A stretch of 64,000 bases of DNA from Liolophura sinensis (taxonomy: Eukaryota > Mollusca > Polyplacophora > Chitonida > Chitonidae). Position numbers and translations under genes: made by a program. The DNA lies in the NCBI RefSeq assembly GCF_032854445.1, contig NC_088296.1, forward strand, positions 19,955,853 to 20,019,852, in the 5' to 3' direction. The notes below the pieces were generated by a model, which ran no database searches, was not told the DNA's origin, and was given only the letters and a program-made list of their open reading frames with translations. Shown in pieces: positions 13,282-26,465 of this stretch (position 1 is the stretch's first letter; every line of letters starts with the position of its first letter).

Positions 13282-14850
13282 AATAAACCTCGAAACGAGT
13301 TACATGTATTTGAAGCCAAAAAGTGATTATAATTTTTATAATAATAATAATAAATGATTATAATCATTTTACTCCAAAAAAAAAAGAATCTAAAAAAGGT
13401 AAATCGAACAATTTTCTTGCACGGTTTTTACTGGTCTTTCATCTGATACATACTTCATTTTAGTGATTTCTTTGACTGTAACAACAATCGTATTTTGTTT
13501 GGATGTCAGATACATACTCATTGAGTGTGTTGGTACAAGAATTAAGAATATACGTGAAAGGGTGGATAGTACAAGGCAGCTATAACATCATACTGCGTTG
13601 TACAAGTTCACCATGCGGTTGTTCACCGGACACCTCTTCCCGCGTAATGGCGGGTAGGGTCCAAGCTGGGCTGACCGTTTGTCCCCTGTTATGAGTGTAT
13701 ACAGCTGTGCTATACATAACCAGTTTCTCCCGGAAAACGTCGTTGTAAAAACAAGACAGAACAACAGACTATACAGATAGGCCTCGAAATACTCAAGGTG
13801 ATAAAAAGTTCCCAAGCGGACGATAAAGGGGGTAAAGCCATAGAAAACGGAGATTAATGCATTACACGTACCAGCAAAAATGATGGCAAGGATGTATTCT
13901 CTGCATGGCTGTTAGCTATGAGTTTAGCGTCGCCATCGATGAAAAATGTCATAGCTTAAAAGTCAAGAAACTTTTCCCATACAAACGTTTCTCAAATTTA
14001 AGATGCACCATTGAAGAGGAAAGATAAGGTTTATTTCATAAAACTCACAGCTCCAGCTGTTAAAATGGATGGAGAATTGCGTCTCTCTCTGTGTCCATTA
14101 TGAAACAGGTATTAAGCTAGCCGGTGAATCATCCTTTAATCGCGAGACAGATGATATTATCATTACCCTGGATTGAAATAGGACAAAATTAACGCTTTAA
14201 GCGTCTATATGATACACACCATCTCAGTTAAGTGACATGCAAATCAATTACATAAAGGTTATATATCGAGAAACCCAGTGTCAAGATGAATATCTTTCAA
14301 GTCTATTAAGTTTTGCAATCATGAACCCTTGGCGAGCGACATTGAATATTGATAGACATTTGTGTTATTCATATAACACACGGAATACCTATTTTTTACA
14401 CTACATAATGTGTTTTTTAAGTTGCTAAATACTTATGCCTGTTTAATAACAGTTAGCCCACACCAGATAAAGGGTAACCAGATTATCTTTGATGTTTAAA
14501 AGATTGTAACACACACACAAAAGCAAGCTTCCTGATGAAAAAAAATGTTATCTGATTTTTATACATATGAATTTTGAACCTATATGAAGGATGCAATTTT
14601 TTATGGTTGGAGGAATTGGATAGAGTGTCGGTAACAAAGCTATTGGGTCTTTCCCAGGTAAGACGTATTCAGATACGCACACCATACTGTTGGAAGAAAA
14701 GCGACCAACGAAGGTTAGACTGTACAAATGGCCACACGAGCGTCGTCGACGGCTTATTACCATCTGGGCCCTTCAAAGAGAGAGAGTAGGAGAATAAAAT
14801 GGCATGTCTATGGTCGGGATTGAACCGACACCTAGCCTTTCCTGGCGATT
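13282..14850. other. Unique DNA, no gene recognised
   Basis: Contains a small TAA microsatellite (about 13340-13355) and a possible degraded SINE-like stretch (14560-14770). No convincing exon. Confidence 0.4.
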
Positions 14851-14940
14851 GCTCTGTCCGGTTTCATCCCACCTTAATGCTGGTCGCCGTCGTGTAAGTG
14901 AAATATTCATTTGTACGGTGTAAAACTCCACTGAAAACAA
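14851..14940 (+). mobile_element. SINE-A 3' fragment
   Basis: GCTCTGTCCGGTTTCATCCC, GCTGGTCGCCGTCGTGTAAG, then the GTGAAATATTC core and GTAAAACTCCA. Truncated at both ends. Confidence 0.75.
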
Positions 14941-16455
14941 TAATGTATATAAAGTTTTGGCTATTGAAAGAGGACCATCTCAAGTCACTCCCCCCCTACC
15001 GTGTTCTAGGGTTCATTGTAATATGCAGCTGTGTTTTTTTGTTTAAAATGTTTTACAATTCGGCTCTCCATACGGAAACAATATATTATGATATTATCAC
15101 CATTAGGCAACGCCAAAAAAGAAAACAAAAAAAAAAAAACGAATTATATACAGTTTTAGGAATTTTCAATTCCGCCAACATGCCAAAAATTGGATCCAAA
15201 ATTCTGTCGCCATGCAACTTTCTATACCCGTGAAAATTTACTTGATGTTAAAACTTTTTATTATCGATTTTTCATCTTACTGTAAATGACCCTTTAAAGG
15301 ATAACCTCATGAGAAGTTTAATCCTTAAAATTGTGCATTTGAAAACATTTTACTCATTTTTTTATATGTACTGATGACGTTGAAATATCGTCTTCTTAAT
15401 GATTGATCTATTTCATATCGATAAAGGAACAGTCTACTGTGATAAAATCCAACATGTTCAACTCATGTAGGATATAAGTTGATGCATTTTTTATCGATTG
15501 TATCACATTAATATTTCATATTGCTATAAAACGTTTTGCAAAAGGTAAACCACACCAAAAAGCAGTTTTTTCCCTGGAATAACGTCAACGAAATCTTCCA
15601 AGTTGAGTTTTATATATAGCGATAGAGATACCGGAATCTTGTAAACAACTCTCAAAGATTCATCAATTTACGCCAGGTAAAGAAATGTTCCATTGTTACA
15701 TAAGCACTATCGATCTAATCACAACAGGGATATTCAAGCTAGTCCCAGCAATTTACCATTCAATAAACCGGCCAAGAAATTTCTTCTGAGGTCTTGTTGC
15801 CAGGCAACATATACCCATCTAAAGTGGGTTAATTGCCATCAATATTTCACGTTTCTATTAAGACCCCTGCAAAAGATAAACCACATAGTAAAAGATTGTG
15901 GCTTTGAATTTTCTCAACTTTCTCAATAACTGGCTTGATGAACTGGAGTATTCGGCGAAAACCATCGATTTTTGGCAAGTTACTTACGGACATTCCCACG
16001 TATAAAGTACAGATATTTTTCACAATTCAGAGACAATTCTACGCTTCTAACTGGCCAATGAGCCTTAGATAAGCTAGCGCATTTGCCGAGCAGGCGAGGA
16101 CTACACAGATATTTTTTTTCTTAAAAGCACGGTAAACTGATTGCAACAAATACAGTTTATTAAAACCGTTAGTCTATCTTTTAGAGCATAATACGGAAAC
16201 TACTGTTTTCTGTCGTGTCCACTTTTTCTGGTATGACGTCACGTAAGAACACAAATGACACCGTACTTTCAAACGTCGCTTGGCGCTCAGCACTGAGAGG
16301 CAAGAGCAAGGAAACATGACTGGTGATAGTGTTATGTGACTGGGTGGGGTATAATGTCTGTTGTCTTCGCTATGATACTTCAGTGGCTGCAGCCCTGAAA
16401 CAAGAAGACATAGTGTATGTACACACAAACCTAATGACTCATTGTCAGATGACCA
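14941..16455. other. Unique DNA, no gene recognised
   Basis: AT-rich, with an A-run near 15129. A CRE palindrome TGACGTCA lies at 16234-16241. Open frames such as 16174-16476 (minus) show no family features. Confidence 0.4.
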
Positions 16456-16515
16456 AATAATTGTTAAGTACGACATTTAACCCCAAGCATTTTTCATTCA
16501 TTCATTCATTCATTC
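16456..16515 (+). mobile_element. SINE-B 3' tail fragment with CATT microsatellite
   Basis: TTGTTAAGTACGACATTTAA and CCCCAAGCA are the SINE-B 3' core in plus orientation. A (CATT)n run replaces the usual CACT/GAGT-type tail. Confidence 0.6.
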
Positions 16516-17990
16516 AAACGCTCTTCACGTCAGATCATCACACATAACTTACACAATGTAATATCTGCCTGATTTGATAATTTACCAGCCAATGGTAAGG
16601 AATATTAACACGTCACATCAGGCAAAACCTTTACGGAAACTGGCATACATTTTGTGCTGGAGGAGTCCCCAGTTTTAGGTGTTAAATATAATGTTGCTTA
16701 TTGTACCGCTAAAACTATGATGTTAGCGTTGATCCAACTGGTTTCCATCACGTTACTTAAAATATTTCCGCATAGTTTCTCCCAGAGCTACAAGAAAATT
16801 GATCGATTTGTAGAAAAACATAACCGAGTGATTTTCCGGAGTATATAATACTCCGTTGATCTTCGTTATATCTCAATACATCCTATTCCGTTTTTTTGTC
16901 AGAGTAAATCATGTTTAGCTCTTTACATTGCCATCTAAACCTAATTTGTCTTGGTACAGTGTGATTCTGATTATAATGTGTAAAGCGATATAACACGAAG
17001 GCTACAGTTGAGTTGCAACTAATCAAAAGGATGCCTCAATGTCCCATGATAATTTGACCAAGGATATTTGCGTTCAAAGGTTATTGTATAATATAAATCG
17101 TTTCCACACGATTATTGATGTAAATAGACAAATGCACACTAAAACCCTAAAATACGACAATTAAGGAAACTTAAGACTCTCGTTTTTAGATGAAATTAGG
17201 TCTTTGTTACCATTTTCTGTCATAGTTTTTTGCACTTGTGCAAGGAGAATATAATCGTCGTAGTAAGCGGAAAATTATGCTATTGTATAACAAAGGAAAG
17301 GGATTAAAATGGTTTAACTGCCACTGACCTCGTACAATGTAAAAATATCAAGGCACAAAAATGTTTTCATTGCTAAAGGTTGACTAGATTTGTATACATA
17401 TCCTTTCCTCACATCTGGGTAATACGTCAGTTTCTAAACTCACGAAACGGACAGCCATCGTATCAGTGAAAAGTTTCCACCATGTGAGTTACAAATGCAT
17501 TATGCAAAAACCCAACTGTTACACTAACGAAAACGCTGTTACAGCCTGTTTGTTTCTCCCATGAGATCTAGGTCTCACAATACATCTGTCATTCTGGTTA
17601 TGAAACTTTCATGTCTGGCAGACAAACATTGGTGATTGCTCCTGTCCTCTTGAGGTTAATCTGTCTGGGATATGCCGTGCTAAGGCCAGGGTTTAATCCC
17701 AGTGGGTTGCGGACAGTGTGTCAGACTAAGTGTAATCCTGTGTTTTTATATAACTGCATTTATCTCGAAACCTCATAGACGTACTCGTAACCCAAGCGGC
17801 ACGGGTTCAACCCCTGCTCCGGTGGACCCTTGCGATTTGGTGTTTTCGATGTTTCACCTGCTCTATAACACTGTTATAACTTTCAGGAAACTAAATAATC
17901 CTGCTGAGGTATAAGCATAAGCCCATTATCTCAGCGAGAGAGATGGATCAACAGTGCTTTTCCTACAGCGTTACATTCCTTCCTATTGTC
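16516..17990. other. Unique DNA, no gene recognised
   Basis: Nothing recognised. A tRNA T-arm-like stretch near 17800-17825 (CGGGTTCAACCCC) has no matching D-arm or anticodon arm. Confidence 0.4.
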
Positions 17991-17994
17991 CATT

Positions 17995-18105
17995 TATCTG
18001 AGAAAGTCGCCTATATTCAGCTCTCTGTAAAATCAGCCATTCTCGCTAACAAAATTGCTTTTAGCCAGTGACGCGTAACAACACAAACCCTACACACTGA
18101 AAATC
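17995..18105 (+). repeat. Dispersed repeat R1, copy 2
   Basis: GTCGCCTATATTCAGC..., CAAAATTGCTTTTAGCCAGTG and CCCTACACA match copy 1 (1505-1615) in the same order. A CRE site (18204-18211) follows. Confidence 0.6.
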
Positions 18106-18237
18106 CACATTCTTGCAAAGAAAATCAAATTAGAAGATTTTTCTAATTTATAACGTTAAACTGCATAAGCTCAGTTTTGACACCAAGAACGCATTGCCTC
18201 GGGTGACGTCATAATTATTAAAATGAAAACAGTGGCA

Positions 18238-18523
18238 TGCTGGGGGATGGGCGTGGAGAGTAATTTGTTTTACAATAGGCGCACCGATGTCCGGTTAAAA
18301 CAAACCCCACGCTATAGCACAGCCTAAACTACACTCTCAGCGAATAGACTACATTGTGTTTTATCATAAAATTTCCTAACTGCTGGGGGATGGGCGTGGA
18401 GAGTAATTTGTTTTACAATAGGCGCACCGATGTCCGGTTAAAACAAACCCCACGCTATAGCACAGCCTAAACTACACTCTCAGCGAATAGACTACATTGT
18501 GTTTTATCATAAAATTTCCTAAC
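18238..18523 (+). repeat. Perfect 143-bp tandem duplication
   Basis: 18238-18380 and 18381-18523 are identical by eye over 143 bp. Each copy carries GGGGGATGGGCGTGG, a GC/CACCC-box-like motif. A TGACGTCA site lies 27 bp upstream. Identity means a very recent event or an assembly artefact. Confidence 0.93.
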
Positions 18524-20250
18524 ATCCAGCTATAAAACCATACTGCCATGAGATCATAATGAAGGAAATAAAATAAAATTCATTTATTGACGTTATATTA
18601 TGCTAAACGTGTTAATAATTTCAAATATAACTGCTAATATCATTTTATGTTTGTTCCTGCTGTTATGGAATAAGGTATTTAATCCAGCGAATGGCGTTAT
18701 CAGGAGGGGAGTTACGTAACAAACTGAAAAAATGAAAAATGTAAATGACATGCCTAGAGGTAAGAATTAAATAATCGCACATGCATGCAAAATGATTTCC
18801 GTATTTGTTTTGATTTAAATCAGCACTATTGCTAATGGTTTTTATCTTTACCCCATCTCTTAGCTTAACTTCATGTCAAAAGTAATATATAGCTTGGAGC
18901 ATGTTAAAACATTATGAAGTTAATATCTTTAAATATCCATGGGGGTGTACATGTGTAATAGATATGATTCACATGTAGTTCTAGAGTCATCAATATCGTT
19001 CCGTGATGTAATCGCATATATCATCAATGGTTAAACAATCGTATTAACATCGCGTACATTTTCTGGCACACGCGACAACAAAACTGCAGATACGGTCAAT
19101 TAAGCAAACACATTTACAAATTAGATACATGTCTTACAGCGACCAACTCTGTGTAATCGAGGGGATTGCATTGTATTAAACATTAAATGTGGATCCATCT
19201 GGCTGAAAAGAGCACATTTTTTTTTCTATCTGGTGATGCCTGCTGCTTTACACGTAAAGCCTGAATACGGCAAAGCTGGCATAAATCGCTGAGTCCATCG
19301 CGTCCTCCATCTTTAACACCCTGTAATTTATGCTGGGGGTGTGTTGCCTCTCAGCCAATGCGAGTCGTTAAAACTGCGGACTTGTTCGTGTAAACTCGGA
19401 ACCTACGTCTAACATTCCGGTTTCCGGTTTCCCGATGGTCAAGCGGAAAACGAACTGTAGTGTTCGCTACCTTCTGGGAAGAACAGTTCTAAAGGAAATG
19501 TACGAACTACATTTCGGCGGTTTCGGACGGCAATTCTCCTCCTAACACAGAAGACTTCAGGACTAGTTCTTAGGCAAAATGGAGTCGCAGCGGATGTTGG
19601 CCCGGACTTAATTTATAATTTATCAACATGAGGTACATATTAGAATTTTTTTGGGCATGTACCTGCGAGGCAATGCATACTCTTGTCAATGTTATTTGAT
19701 TGATATTTAAATTTTTTCCTTCTTTAATAGATAGGATACTATTGCGGCGTATACTAAGTGCAAGAAAGTGCATTGTTACAAATTCACTAAAATAGAGCAA
19801 TTTTCTTTTTTTTTTTAAATTTTACCTGTCAGGCAGAGTAAATCGTTAATTACGAGAGTGTCTGACTGAATGCTTTCTAATGATTTACGTGCACATTTAG
19901 AACAAAATCCTAACTTTGTTACATTGATATGTTTCCCGGTTTTACCGGTTACGTCCATGGGATCATTTTCCAACTACCACACTCCTGCTTCTCTTGTAAC
20001 GCTGTTCAAATATCAATTTCATTATCTGATCTATATGTAACTACAAGTGACACAGAACCATGGTAATTTTGCAGAAAACGACAATGTATGTCTTTGGCTT
20101 TACAATTGGTCAGTTAGGTTAAAATAAATTAGATTAATAACACTGATATTTTACTACAAATTTACATAATGAATGTATTTAGATGGTAGATTAACATCGC
20201 ACTAAATTTTTCACTGCTATGATGGTAGTCTCGCGTTCTAATCGATTGAA
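18524..20250. other. Unique DNA with a CpG-rich patch
   Basis: About 19290-19610 is richer in CpG than its surroundings and ends with ATGGAGTCGCAGCGG followed by an early stop. It could be a promoter or 5' exon, but no splice donor or protein was found. The rest is AT-rich and unremarkable. Confidence 0.35.
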
Positions 20251-20516
20251 TTATTTATTTATTTATTTGATTGGTGTTTTACGCCATACTCAAGAATATT
20301 TCACTTATACGACGGCGGCCAGCATTATGGTGGGAGGAAACCGGGCAGAGCCAGAGGGAAACCCACGACCATCCGCAGGTTGCTGCCAGACCTTCCCACG
20401 TACGGCCGGAGAGGAAGCCAGCATGAGCTGGACTTGAACTCACAGCGACCGCATTGGTGAGAGACTCCAGGGTCATTGCGCTGCGCTAGCGCGCTAACCG
20501 ACTGAGCCACGGAGCT
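20251..20516 (-). mobile_element. SINE-A, full length
   Basis: The best textbook copy in the window. It has an (ATTT)n tail, the TTTTACGCCATACTC core, CGGCGGCCAGCATTATGG, CGACCATCCGCAGGTTGC, and the tRNA-like head read on the minus strand (GGCTCAGTCGGTTAGCGCG with GAGTTCAAGTCC). No clear target-site duplication. Confidence 0.9.
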
Positions 20517-20700
20517 CAAATAAATTTATTAGGAATGCATCATATCCCTATTTAGAACATTATCATCCAAAGACGATAGATACCAAATTGTGGTCCCATC
20601 TACCCAACATGCAAAAATCTTTTCAAATAGCCTTTACTCCTGAAACGAAAAATTGGAAAAAAAAAAGTTCAAGGCCATATTTGCAAACAAGATTTCTCGT

Positions 20701-20788
20701 GGTAGACCTTCCCACGGAGAGGAAACCAGCACGAGCTGGACTTGAGCTCACAGCGACCGCATTGGTGAGAGGCCCCTGGGTCATTACC
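20701..20788 (-). mobile_element. SINE-A middle fragment
   Basis: GGTAGACCTTCCCACGGAG to GACCGCATTGGTGAGAGGC. Lacks both tail and head. Confidence 0.75.
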
Positions 20789-22005
20789 CCACTCATTTAA
20801 GAAGATTAGGGCAAAACACGTGCGCATGTTTAACGTTGTCTTGTCCGAAAACACTACAATCCGTTTTGTCGCATGACCTCAAAATAAATGTTTCGTTTTA
20901 AACACATTTATGTTAGAGCTCAGAAACGCGAATAAACGCGTGTTTATTCATGGAAATGTGTAGTGTCTAATGAGGTGTGTTCATTACTGTAAACATGTGA
21001 TGCGTTTACAAAATAATTAAGGCGATATTTTCAGTAAGGACAGCCAGTACAGTAATCAAGACTTTGTGTTTATATTTGGTATAAAATGCCGATAAACATG
21101 TAAATATTTCTACTATAATAAACATGGCAGATATGTGACATTTACTATGTAAACATGTTACCTGTGACGAGTTTTTAAACTCGGACGGAAACGTATTTAA
21201 AAACAAAGAACTTATTTTAGTCTGCGGCACAGGCTATATGTGATCGATTATCATTGTTTTCTGTTATATAACACATCATTTCAACCATGTCATTAGGATT
21301 ATGGTTGGCAGTTTATTTTACCACGTTATAGCTAATCTCTGCATAATTTATCACTTTAGTCACAACGTCTAGATGCAGGGGCAATTTCCAATTCCAATAA
21401 AATTTGATACAAACTGTCTAATAGCCATTATATCAAGGAGTTTTTCTTCTAAACGTGCTGTGTAAACTATACTTCCTCCGTCAGAAATGCTTGAGTGGCC
21501 TGAATCGTGGAGCTTAATTCAGTTTGCATCGATATCAGTGCTTTTACATCAAGTCATATCCATCATTACTGTAGAAAATGACTCCTATACAACTATAACG
21601 ACCACGTTCATCTCACAAATGGTCTATCTATATTAGAGATGTTTTCAGAACTACTTCCAACGTGGTTTGGCTGAGAAATCTTGGGTATCATTAGGTTCCT
21701 CTTTATTAGGAAAAACATCTTTCGTTTAAGACAAATAACCATCTATTCCACAGATATTATCCCGGAGGGACACCATAAGCATTGTAGGTCGACACAAGGA
21801 GATATTGACACCAGAAACAATGACTTTAAACAGCGAATACATTTTGATAATCTACTTCCGCTCCTTATCTACATTGTTTAGTCATTCACTAGTAACGTTT
21901 TTTGCATACTGTCATCAAGCCGAACATCAGAAGTATTTCAGAAATATTTTAGAAACATTTTATTGAGGGCGATTACAGGCAAGCCCTTTCATTTCATATT
22001 CATGG
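20789..22005. other. Unique DNA, no gene recognised
   Basis: No convincing coding or repeat signal; short frames only. Confidence 0.4.
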
Positions 22006-22006
22006 T

Positions 22007-22164
22007 GGCTTTCTCTCCGGTCTTGCAGCAACCTGCGGAGGGTCGTAAGTTTCTCACGTTTTCTGCCCGGTTTCCTTCCACCATAATGCTGGCCGCCATC
22101 ATACAAGTGAAATATTCTTGAGTACGGCGTAAAACACCAATCAAAAAAATAAATAAATAAATAA
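22007..22164 (+). mobile_element. SINE-A 3' half
   Basis: CTTTCTCTCCGGTCTTGCAG, ACCATAATGCTGGCCGCC, the GTGAAATATTCTTGAG core and an (AAAT)n tail. Confidence 0.85.
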
Positions 22165-23385
22165 ACTTCATTTAATACTTTTTTGTAAGGGATCTAAATA
22201 ATTTCAACTTGTTTCTAGATTGGTTTGTAATTAACTAATGGAGCGCGGTGTCGTTAGTATTTAACATTTTCTCAGCTGTACAGGTGACGATTGTCCTGTA
22301 AAAAGCTATTGCCGATAGCTTGAATACTGGATTTTTACGATTTCATTCTTTGCACAAATCCAATGCACAAAACTGAGAAAAAAGCTGTTGTAAATCGAGG
22401 CGTCAAAAACACCCAATAATCGTAAAGGCAAATTCCCAAAACGACGTTCAACACAAACCACCAAGGAAATAAAAGTATATATAAAGAACGAAATTAAGAT
22501 GGATTCATTCAAAGAGAAGCCGTCGACAGTCCTCAATAGTGTTGGAAATACGCAAGAAATGTTCAAGACGTATGCACTAACTGAGTGTTCCGGATGCGTA
22601 CAAAGGCGCATTTTTATAATCAAAATATCTACATCAGTTGCACTTTGAGTGCAGTTGCTCATATATCCATCGTGACGATCTAACCTTTAATCGGATGTGA
22701 CGACAGCAAGATTTCACACCTATGACTCAGCAAGTAGAACCGCATTCCACTTCACGCTCCACTGAACCGAAAAGCCAATAAAACGTCGGACATCTATCAA
22801 AATGAGAGAAACGCTCATTCAGTAGGAATTGGATGCTGTCATTTACCGTGGATGAGGTAAACTTCACCTTTATCAGTATAAGTTTCACGACAACCACACT
22901 AATCTTTGCGCGTAAGCCACACCTAACAAACTTCACAAGAGGGATTACATGTTTTTACAAGAGACAGAGCAAAACTGAAGATTTTTCGATTAGTGCAAAT
23001 CAAATCGAATTTTTGCAATTATTTTAGATTAGCCTAAATAGTTAGCTTTCAAAAAAATCAGAAATGTTACCGGTCAAAATCGGTAATGAATTTCCAAAAA
23101 TGTATAAATCAATATTTTGCCATAAAAGTAACCAATATTTTTGGTCGCCAAATGCCAATGACCCAAACAATTTTGGTTAACGTTTGAGTGACCACCTTTT
23201 TTTCCTCTAACCACATAATTAAACCAAGTTTTTTCTAGGTCAGTCAGTGGGTAACCAACATTTATTCGGTCATGGGGACCAAGTCATCCTCACAGCGTAT
23301 AACTTTATTCAAAATTTAAAATCATTTTAACACTATAGCTCCACACTGACACGAGTGTATAGTGCAACGAAATAATTTTGGCTAA
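22165..23385. other. Unique DNA around exon-like copy B
   Basis: Besides copy B (22335-22453), nothing was recognised. 23040-23230 is AT-rich with no element assigned. Confidence 0.4.
22335..22453 (-). pseudogene. Exon-like segment, copy B of a three-copy family
   Basis: On the minus strand this starts TGTTGAACG after a pyrimidine-rich run, like copies A (8806) and C (30043). It matches copy A over GTTTTGG and GATTAT, but the key Cys codon is lost, and only short blocks still align. It is probably the most decayed copy. Confidence 0.25.
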
Positions 23386-23493
23386 GGGGCCTCCGTGGCT
23401 GTTTCCTCCCACCATAATGCTGGCCGCAATCGTATCAGTGAAATATTCTTGAGTACGGCATGTAACACCAATCAAATAAATTAATAAATAAAT
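23386..23493 (+). mobile_element. Mini SINE-A (head joined to tail, body deleted)
   Basis: GGGGCCTCCGTGGCT, the first bases of the head, runs directly into GTTTCCTCCCACCATAATGC and the 3' core and tail. About 160 bp of body is missing. A diverged 11-bp duplication (ATTTTGGCTAA / AATTTGCCTAA) flanks it. Confidence 0.8.
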
Positions 23494-26032
23494 TTGCCTA
23501 ATCCGCGTAAGTACAGAACATTCATTGGCAAATATGGATTGTTTGCGAAAATTTCGGGTCTTTTAAGGAAACTTTTGCAGTATAATTATCGGTGCTGATG
23601 CCCGTACCATAAATCGTTCCCTTGTCAAGGTTATGAGGACAAGTACAAAATACTGGCATTTGCTTTACGCCACACGGAATTTTTTAGCGAAATAATTACC
23701 GATTAAAGAAGTATACGCAAAATGCAGAACACAACTGTCTCATGTCTTAAAGAATACTATGGCTGGTTCTGGCTGTTGGATTGTTTTGTGAAGGAACTCT
23801 CGCCTTCGTTCTTGTCTGGATCATCAACTCATTTGACGTTCATTATTCGTTTCAGACGGGGTTCTTTTGAAAAACATGCAATCCCTTCAAGAAAAATGAA
23901 CAAAAGGCAGAAATCTTATTTTTTTAAGGGTAATAGGCAGGAAAACGTTCAATCACGCTGCCAGTTACATTATTATGTCATCTATATAAAAAATGGCGGA
24001 TGGATGTAGAAATTGACAGAGTGATATATTTTTATGGCATACTGTCTGGCATATCACATGCTCGTACAGGTTTTGTTTGTAGCAACTGTATCATGATTGC
24101 TTTATGTTTCGGGTGACTTTTTTCGTTGTATTTTTTTCTTTTTGTCTATGCTTTTGACAGAAATAGTCGATCACGAGTTATTTATCTAAGCATTGTATCC
24201 ACGCTCGTATTGAATAATAATGAATTATTCACTACCAATCTTTGAGGCATTTATTTTGACGATTTCTTAACATACAGGGACGTACATGTGCCAGATTAAA
24301 AATGAAGTTATTTTTCATATTCAAATCATATTTAGGAGCGGTTTATGGGTAGAAGGAACCCGAAATCTCCAGGGTAAATCACCAGACCTTGTCATGTTAA
24401 TGGGAAAAAATCCTCGCCTAAAACGAGGTTTGAGCCTGCGACAGATGTACCTACTTTGGCACCGAGTCTCTCAGCCACATTTCGCATCGCAAAACCCCAC
24501 ATAATCGCTCTAATAGGAAAACAGCGGGAAATATGCCAGTACAAGAAAATCAATTAGTTTTAATTTATTTAGGGTAAAGCTTACTTTTTAATATTGTTCA
24601 GTTAGAAAATTCCAGTGTGCTTGCGGGAACTGTGGGACAATTTCAATTATCTGGACAGAACATGAGCTCTGTGAGAATGTCAATGACCGAAGTCTCGTTT
24701 GGACGATAATCATTTTATTCAATTTCTATTAGCGGATGGATTTTCTATGGCTTTCGGCGGGTTTTGCAACTAATTGGCGTATTAAAGTTTTTTCAAGAGT
24801 GGAAATGATTGGGAGTTGATGTGGTTTGTGATGTAATTCTTTAATAACGCTGACTTTATTTCCTGGGTTTGCCTCACAGATTAGACTCTAGTCCTTTTTC
24901 ATACACACTTACATTTGTTCTTTCCACTCTGCTGATATTTGTGTGAAAACCATGAAAATCATGCTCAGATGCGAATTACAAATACACCAGAACTAAATCT
25001 GAAAATCAGCCTTAATTCAAGTTTCAGCATTGTGCCGTCTCACGTATAGCTATAACAATGCCAGCTACAAGTTGCCCCCATCAAACTGTTTTCAAACTGC
25101 ATAGTAAGCCACATAAATTCAGTGTTCATAGCATGTGAGCTATGATGGCGATTGTGTTAAGGTTAATCGCTGTAGTTTTATGATCAAGAGAGTCGAGACA
25201 ATTCAAGAGAAATTACCGCTAAGATCATTTACAGGGCACGAAATCATAAAAACAAACCATAAACATTCACAATATCCATAAATATTCATAATGGCGGTGA
25301 AGTCGGCTGATGTATTTCTCATAAGACATTCTCTTGCCATTTGTCTGATCTATGGCGTTCGTTGTCCGGAAATTCGGTGATCAACCACTTATGTTGACCA
25401 TTAGGTACAGAGATACAAAAACACACAAAAGTACAAAAGAGTACGGAAATTATCACGTGCACGTATACATGCAACGACCATGGCAACTAGCTCAGTTGGC
25501 ATTGCGTCTCCATGGCAACCACCAGATCATAAAGCTGAAGGGCTTTGCTAATTAAGCCCCATGAGAAATTACCGCAGTATACAACCTCAGTATTTTCGTT
25601 CGCCTGCGTTCGTAACTGTTGCATGATGACAAAGCCCATGAGTGAAATTATGCTGTCAGGTCAAAAATAACAAATAAAGAACAATGCTTTGAAAAGATTT
25701 AACATGGCGATGGCGATTTATACCGTAGCCTAGTTATTACACGTAATTATTGGTAATGAGTAATCTTTATAAAATACTAACTAATGGCTATAAATTTAAC
25801 AGAATGTTGCGTTTAATCTTGTCATGGCGTAAGGTTTTGTATTAGCCGTGCGTTTACGTTTGCCCTTGTGCCTCCGGGTTGATGTGTTTCTGACTATATA
25901 CGCGAGTAGCACCCTTGCGTACATATCTTTTAATCATTTGTGTGTGGAGTGATGAAGGGTGGGCGTAGAGGGGGCATCTCTGACTTGGTAGTTAGAATGT
26001 TACCGTAGCACACTGAGTAACACAGGAGCGTC
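23494..26032. other. Unique DNA, no gene recognised
   Basis: A 95-codon ATG frame at 23722-24009 has no recognisable domain. 24350-24485 may be a very degraded SINE. TAGCTCAGTTGG near 25488 resembles a tRNA A box but has no T-arm partner. Confidence 0.4.
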
Positions 26033-26033
26033 T

Positions 26034-26125
26034 CTCCGCCCGGTTTCGGCCAACCATAATCCTGGCCGTGTCGTATACGTGGATTATTCTTGAGTGATAA
26101 GTAAAATACGTAACGTAAATAAGTA
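26034..26125 (+). mobile_element. SINE-A 3' fragment, degenerate
   Basis: CCGCCCGGTTTCGGCCAACC, CATAATCCTGGCCGTGTCG and TTATTCTTGAGTGA match the SINE-A 3' half with many changes. Confidence 0.65.
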
Positions 26126-26465
26126 AACTAAAAAAAATAAGGGGTGACATTTACAAAGCTTCAAGTAAAATTTCTGGTAACTGCTTCCCCAGATGATCTT
26201 GTTTAGGTTAAGGCGCAACAAATCGACACAAATCACGAGAGAAATTTTTGAAAATGTTTGCTAAGGTACAAAGAGAATAGGTAAATGTTATCGGCAGCCA
26301 TATTGCCTAATGACCACGCAGAAAATCATCCTCTGAGTATGATTGCCTTTATAGCTGACCTTATCTCAACAAGTTTGAATTACACCTGTAAATCCTCTGC
26401 GTTTGTGACTGAAAAATATGAGGTTTATTTTTTTATTTATTTTTTTTTTTTTGATATTCTTTGGA

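Noticed and set aside
15368-15395. Hammerhead ribozyme (CTGATGA...GAAA)
   Set aside because: Only four bases separate the two core motifs, so stem II cannot form.
17700-17830. tRNA pseudogene suggested by CGGGTTCAACCCC
   Set aside because: T-arm-like only; D-arm and anticodon arm cannot be drawn.
25480-25550. tRNA gene suggested by TAGCTCAGTTGG
   Set aside because: No T-arm (GGTTCGA) or cloverleaf pairing follows; probably chance or a head relic.
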